Origin: Acidimicrobiales bacterium
Lineage (GTDB): Bacteria > Actinomycetota > Acidimicrobiia > Acidimicrobiales > AC-14
Length of the DNA: 64,000 nt
Direction: 5' to 3'
Assembly (NCBI GenBank): GCA_025463925.1
Contig: JAODBK010000046.1
Span: forward strand, 1-64,000
Program-made: the position numbers and the translations under genes
Part shown: positions 59,922-64,000 of the stretch, one piece after another
Position numbering within the stretch: position 1 is the stretch's first letter
How the letters are laid out: every line of letters begins with the position of its first letter
Notes under the pieces: generated by a model
Database searches by the model: none
Seen by the model: only the letters and a program-made list of their open reading frames with translations
Told to the model about the DNA's origin: nothing

Positions 59922-61199
59922 TCACCGACGCCGAGCGCCTCGCGTCCGCGCCACGATTCGGTACAACCGGCCGACCGGCCACACGACCACAGTCAAGACC
60001 ATTGCCAAGGTCTTGACGCCCAGTCCGAGTGGTGAAGACGGGGCGGAGGAACCTGTTCGACGCGGGGTGTAGTCGAGGCCGATGGTTGGGGCCGATGGCG
60101 ACGGGTGAGCCACGGGCTGTGGCCCAACAGGACTCGGAGCCGTGTTCGTCGCAGCGACGCTCACGACCGCTCGGGCCCGCTCGAGAGCTCCATCGAGCCA
60201 CTCGTCGAGCTTGGCTGCGGTACGTGTCTCGCCGCTTCCGGGCGCGCGCACTTCGAACGTAAAGCCAGGCGCGTCGGGCACGACGCGACGGATTGCTTGG
60301 ATGTTGCTGAAGTCGATCGGCCTGATCGAAACGAGCTGCCCGGCGTAGGGCGCTTGGATTTCCTCATGGCCGCCGACGTACATCGCGACATGCCCGAAAT
60401 CGCGCACGTCGCCACTTGGTCCGCCTCGTCGAAAGATCAGATCGCCCGGACGCAGGTCGCGAGGTGTGACGGCAACGCCACGACGCGCCTGGTCGAATGT
60501 CGTCCGCGGGACTCGAATGCCGACCTCGCCGTAGGCCCACTGGACAAGTCCGGAACAGTCGAGTCCAGTGCCGGGACTTGTGCCGCCCCAGACGTACGGC
60601 GTGCCCAGCGCTCGCAGGGCAACCGCGACGGCGCGCGGACCGACTGGCACTTCGACACGAGTAAATGCGTCGCTCCCAGCGCCAACGACCAATGGGCCTT
60701 CGCGGTGCGTAGTGAAGCCGATGACGGCACCAACCGTCACTTCCTGCCCGCTCTCGGTCCAGGACGCGGCTCGTTCGAGACCCCGGTAGGCGTATGTCGT
60801 CCCGTCAAAGCCGATCAGGGTGGCGGCGACGTCCCCGTTCGGTCCGTAGTACTCGACCACCCCGTCCGCCGACGCAACGACAGGCGCGTTGCTGGCAGTC
60901 GCCAACCGCACCTTGCCGACCGAGGGCTGGCTCAGGTACCACGCCGGGCCGGCGACGGGAAAGGGTGCCATGACGCGCGCCACCTGCTCGTTTGTCGGGT
61001 GGAGTGGACCAAGCATCGCGAGAGGCGCCGCCGTCGATCGAACCGGTGCGGTCACGCCGCCGAACGGCGACGGCTCGGTACGTGGGATCCCAAGGCCAGA
61101 CGCGCTTGGGTACGTCGGCCATATTGTCAGCCAGAGGACCGCCGCCGCCGCTGACACCTGGCGCGCCGCCGGGGTCGGTTTCCATGCTGTCCGTCGCAC
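59922..61199 (-). CDS. NlpC/P60-family endopeptidase with an N-terminal LytM-like domain
   Basis: The 425-residue protein has a signal peptide (VSAAAAVLWLTIWPTYPSAS). An M23-like region follows (MAPFPVAGPAWYL ... VVASADGVVEYYGPNG). The NlpC/P60 domain has catalytic Cys in GTGLDCSGLVQWAYGE, His in DFGHVAMYVGGHEEI and an intact fold. A C-terminal membrane helix (LAMVLTVVVWPVGRLY) ends in RTRGARRR. It probably cleaves peptidoglycan stems during growth or division. GTG 61199 lies 14 bases after the response-regulator stop, so it is cotranscribed with the two-component system. Confidence 0.86.
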   Translation of the reverse strand: MRRTAWKPTPAARQVSAAAAVLWLTIWPTYPSASGLGIPRTEPSPFGGVTAPVRSTAAPLAMLGPLHPTNEQVARVMAPFPVAGPAWYLSQPSVGKVRLATASNAPVVASADGVVEYYGPNGDVAATLIGFDGTTYAYRGLERAASWTESGQEVTVGAVIGFTTHREGPLVVGAGSDAFTRVEVPVGPRAVAVALRALGTPYVWGGTSPGTGLDCSGLVQWAYGEVGIRVPRTTFDQARRGVAVTPRDLRPGDLIFRRGGPSGDVRDFGHVAMYVGGHEEIQAPYAGQLVSIRPIDFSNIQAIRRVVPDAPGFTFEVRAPGSGETRTAAKLDEWLDGALERARAVVSVAATNTAPSPVGPQPVAHPSPSAPTIGLDYTPRRTGSSAPSSPLGLGVKTLAMVLTVVVWPVGRLYRIVARTRGARRR

Positions 61200-61213
61200 T
61201 CAGCCCTCGGCGA

Positions 61214-61843
61214 TCATGCCAATCCCTCACGAATTGCCAAGGCGGCGGCTTGCGTTCGGTCCCGTGCGTTCAGCTTGCGCATGGCGTGTGCGAGGTGGGA
61301 CTTCACAGTCTGCGCTGAGACCCCGAGCGCGGTTCCGATCTCGCTGTTGGTGAGTCCGCGCGGCAGGTGCTCCAGGACGCGCATCTCCATCAGCGTGAGG
61401 TCGTGCGGCCCCTTGACTCGTCGACCGCGGGTGGCAAGGGCGACGAGCTTGCAGGCGACCTGCGGGTCGAAGAACGTCTCGCCGCGAATGACCGTGCGCA
61501 CCGCTTGGCGCAGCACGGTGCGGTCGGTGGTCTTCACAAGGAAGCCTTTGGCGCCGGCGGCGATCGCTTCGGAGATTGCGCCCTCGCTCGGGAAGCTGGT
61601 TAGAAGGATGACCTTCACCTTCGGATGCTTCGCCAGCAGCATGGCGCACGTGTCAATGCCGTTGATCCCCGGCAAACGGACGTCGAGAACGACGATGTCG
61701 GGGTCCATTCGCGCTGTCTCGCGGATCGCCTCTTCGCCGGTGGAGGACTCGCCTACCACGACGAGGTCGTGCTCGGCCGACAAGATGGCCGCAAAGCCTT
61801 CGCGTACGACCGGGTGATCGTCGACCAACAGGATGCGGATCAC
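61214..61843 (-). CDS. NarL/LuxR-family response regulator
   Basis: The 209-residue regulator has a typical receiver (ILLVDDHPVVREGFAAIL; phosphoacceptor in PDIVVLDVRLPG; LLTSFPSEG) and a LuxR helix-turn-helix (LTLMEMRVLEHLPRGLTNSEIG ... SAQTVKSHLAHAMRKL). GTG 61843 follows GGAGGGAAGC and overlaps the stop of the kinase gene. Together with the downstream NlpC/P60 gene it forms an operon, suggesting the system responds to and remodels the cell envelope. Confidence 0.9.
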   Translation of the reverse strand: MIRILLVDDHPVVREGFAAILSAEHDLVVVGESSTGEEAIRETARMDPDIVVLDVRLPGINGIDTCAMLLAKHPKVKVILLTSFPSEGAISEAIAAGAKGFLVKTTDRTVLRQAVRTVIRGETFFDPQVACKLVALATRGRRVKGPHDLTLMEMRVLEHLPRGLTNSEIGTALGVSAQTVKSHLAHAMRKLNARDRTQAAALAIREGLA

Positions 61844-63999
61844 GCTTCCTCCCTCGGGACACACGCCTCGACCAAGACCCCGCACGGTGATGCGCTCTCC
61901 ACCCGGACCGAGCCGCCGGCGGCGGCGATCACCCGACGCATGCCGAGGATTCCGACGTGCAGGCCATCGCCGTTGGGACTCTCGGCGAGGCCGACACCAT
62001 CGTCGGATACTCGGAGCGAGACGTGGTCCTCACCGAATCTCAGATGGATGTGCACGGCGGTGCCGCGCGAGTGACGCCAGGCGTTCATCAGAGCTTCGTG
62101 CGCGACCCGGTACAGCGCCTGCTCCACCCGACCAGGCATCCGTACTGCACGACCGTGCACCGCCACCTTGATCGTGATCCCACTGTCGGCCGCGACGGAG
62201 CGGGCAAGGGCTCGGATCGACGGCGCCATTCCGCGCTGCGCGGCCGGCAGGAAGCTGAGCGCCAAGATCGCTTCGTCGATCTGGTGCTTCCCGCGGCCGG
62301 CCAGTTCGACCAGACGGCAAGCTTGCGCAGCCAGGCTCGGGTCGTGCTCCAGCTGCTCTTGGAGCCGGCCGGCCAGCAGGCCGACCGCAATGAAGAGCTG
62401 ACCCGCAGTGTCGTGGAGGTCGGCCGCCATGCGGTCACGCTCGTTCTCGATGGCCTGATCCCGCCGCGCCTCTTCCAACTCCGCGCGGAGCGCCCCTCGA
62501 CTGGCGACCTCAGCAATGCCGGTCGCCAATGCCTCGAGGAACGAGCGTTGCGCCGTCTCGAGCGAAGCCGGGCGGGCACGGATCGTCCCGACGAGCCGAC
62601 CGCCGAGCCGCATCGGGATCGCCAGCGACCCGTCGGCCAGCTCGACGCAGCCATCGTTCGCCTTCCAGGCGGCCCGCTCCTGGGGCGTCGGTCGGTCGCC
62701 ACCGAGATGGCGAGCGAGTTTCGGGTCGCGGAAGGTCACGCCCACGGCCTTGATGCCGTGGCTCTGGAGCAGCCTGTTGAGGCCGGCGACGAAGTCGCCG
62801 GCGTTGCCGCCTTCGGCCAGCGTCGCGCTCACGTGGTACAGCGCATCGAGCCTCCGCAGTTGGTGTGACAAGCGGCCGAGGAGCTCGTGGCGCTCGAGCG
62901 CGGCAGCCGCGATCGCCGCCAGTGCCTCCGCGGCGGCGCGTTCCTCGTCATCGAGGCGGGTGTCGTCGTCGAAGCCCAACAACGCCGCGCCGCTCGTCTC
63001 ACCGTCGATGAGGAGGGGCAGCAGGAGATACCACGAGGCGCCGACCTCCCGGGCACCGAGGAACTCGTCGAGCCAAGGTTCGTCACGGAGGTCGACCGGG
63101 CGCTTGGCTTCCGCCCACGCCACGCCCAGCTCGTCGATGATCCGCGCCGGAATCTCGCTGAGCGGCATCGGCGTCAGGACTGGGCGGGTGTTGCGGGCCG
63201 CGACCGACGTGAGTACGTCGCGGTCGAGGTCCACGAGCGCGATGACGCAGACACGCGCGCCGAGGAGCTCGCTGTAGCTGTCGGCGAGCCGTTCGACGAT
63301 CTCACTTGGCGTGAGCGGGGCGGCGAGCGCGGCGGCGCCGCGGGCGAGCGCGGCTTGCAAGCGGGCCCGCCGGCGAACCATCTCGAAGGGCCGGGCGTTG
63401 CTGACCGCCATCCCGGCATACGACGCCAGGGTCTCGAGCGTGCGGAGCTCCTCAGCCCCGAACGAGTGTGTGGCCGCCCAGTCGAGCGTCATCAGGCCGC
63501 ATGGTTTCCCCGCGCACCGAAGGGCCATCATCGCCACGCCACGCAACGAGAAGGTGTCGACCCACTCACGCGGGATGAGCTCACTCTCTCGCGCGTCCTC
63601 GAGCGCGATCGCTCCGCCCTCCAGGAAGTGTCGAGCTCGGTTGGCGTCCACCGCGACCGGCTTCATCGTTCGGAATGCCTGCCAGTGCTCTGGAGACGGC
63701 TGGCGCGCGATCGACACCGCGGGATACAACCGCGTCTCCTCCAAGAGGAAGATGCTGCAGCGATCGGCACCTGACGTCTCGCGCGTGATCTCAGCAAGGA
63801 GGCGCAACACCTCTTTCAACTCGAGCGGCGAGTTCAGCGCGGTCGAGACGCGCCAGAGAAGTTCCTCGGCATCGTTCGAGGAGCGGGCGAGGCGCTGCGC
63901 GCGTGGGTCCAGCTGCAATGCGATGCCCCCCTGATCCATCACCCCGAGTGACCCGTTGTTGTCGGCCCTGATCAATTGGCTGGCCACCACGTCGTTCAC
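61840..63999 (-). CDS. GAF-domain sensor histidine kinase (NarX/DegS type), start at the window edge
   Basis: The protein has at least 719 residues. Several GAF-like domains (about residues 55-200, 210-370 and 385-500) precede a HisKA_3 dimerisation region with the phosphorylated His in ERDRMAADLHDTAGQLF. A HATPase domain follows (VAHEALMNAWRHSRGTAVHIHL, VSDDGVGLAES, GILGMRRVIAAAGGSVRV). No membrane helix is seen, so it is probably a soluble sensor of small molecules or gases. The first visible start (GTG 63999) is one base from the edge; ATG 63939 is an alternative, or the true start may lie outside. Confidence 0.85.
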   Translation of the reverse strand: MNDVVASQLIRADNNGSLGVMDQGGIALQLDPRAQRLARSSNDAEELLWRVSTALNSPLELKEVLRLLAEITRETSGADRCSIFLLEETRLYPAVSIARQPSPEHWQAFRTMKPVAVDANRARHFLEGGAIALEDARESELIPREWVDTFSLRGVAMMALRCAGKPCGLMTLDWAATHSFGAEELRTLETLASYAGMAVSNARPFEMVRRRARLQAALARGAAALAAPLTPSEIVERLADSYSELLGARVCVIALVDLDRDVLTSVAARNTRPVLTPMPLSEIPARIIDELGVAWAEAKRPVDLRDEPWLDEFLGAREVGASWYLLLPLLIDGETSGAALLGFDDDTRLDDEERAAAEALAAIAAAALERHELLGRLSHQLRRLDALYHVSATLAEGGNAGDFVAGLNRLLQSHGIKAVGVTFRDPKLARHLGGDRPTPQERAAWKANDGCVELADGSLAIPMRLGGRLVGTIRARPASLETAQRSFLEALATGIAEVASRGALRAELEEARRDQAIENERDRMAADLHDTAGQLFIAVGLLAGRLQEQLEHDPSLAAQACRLVELAGRGKHQIDEAILALSFLPAAQRGMAPSIRALARSVAADSGITIKVAVHGRAVRMPGRVEQALYRVAHEALMNAWRHSRGTAVHIHLRFGEDHVSLRVSDDGVGLAESPNGDGLHVGILGMRRVIAAAGGSVRVESASPCGVLVEACVPREEA

Positions 64000-64000
64000 C

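Overview
This is a GC-rich bacterial window. Overlapping ATGA/GTGA junctions are common, GTG and TTG starts are frequent, and leuA is controlled by a leucine leader peptide. Surface proteins carry cell-wall-binding repeat 2 modules, and there are NlpC/P60 and L,D-transpeptidase genes. Together these suggest an actinobacterium. An Acidimicrobiia-like lineage is my inference and cannot be proven from the window.

Layout. 0-7 kb: an edge-truncated response regulator, a MerR/PAS/GAF sensor, a membrane-anchored GH78 rhamnosidase, an HtpX-like protease and an enoyl-CoA hydratase. 7.2-32.3 kb: a large catabolic locus (details below). 32.4-41.7 kb: a kinase-like protein, a DHA2 exporter, an arylsulfotransferase-like lipoprotein, leuA with its attenuator, and small regulators. 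41.7-47.4 kb: a branched-chain amino-acid-type (Liv) ABC importer with a LivM-LivG fusion. 47.5-61.2 kb: a cell-surface block of NHL/cell-wall-binding proteins, large secreted proteins, an L,D-transpeptidase, a degenerate M23-like protein and an NlpC/P60 protein. 61.2-64 kb: a NarL-type two-component pair, with the kinase at the window edge.

The main result is the 7.2-32.3 kb locus. Six transcription units share one promoter architecture: a perfect TTGACA hexamer, then 36-42 bases after its start a conserved element TADTGG-N13-TATAYGG (an inverted repeat TAATGG-N9-CCATTA plus TATGG). The only transcription-factor gene in the locus is an IclR-family regulator, so I propose the six units form its regulon. 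The gene at 9818 reads through an in-frame TGA at 10103 in a U-G-S-C context. A SECIS-like stem-loop begins just after this TGA, so the gene is a strong candidate for a UGSC-family selenoprotein that ordinary gene calling would split in two.

The regulon also contains a partner protein of the selenoprotein, an AtuA-type acyclic-terpene-utilisation protein with a separately encoded C-terminal domain, and two paralogous metal-dependent amidohydrolases. It further contains a CaiB-type CoA-transferase, a CoA ligase, a 6-oxocamphor-hydrolase-like retro-Claisenase, a DUF35/thiolase-like pair, two carboxymuconolactone-decarboxylase-like proteins and an isopropylmalate-dehydrogenase-like enzyme. Two different ABC importers complete it: one of NitT/TauT type and one of ribose type. 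The set reads as an undescribed import-and-degradation pathway, plausibly for a cyclic terpenoid-like compound. The substrate is inference.
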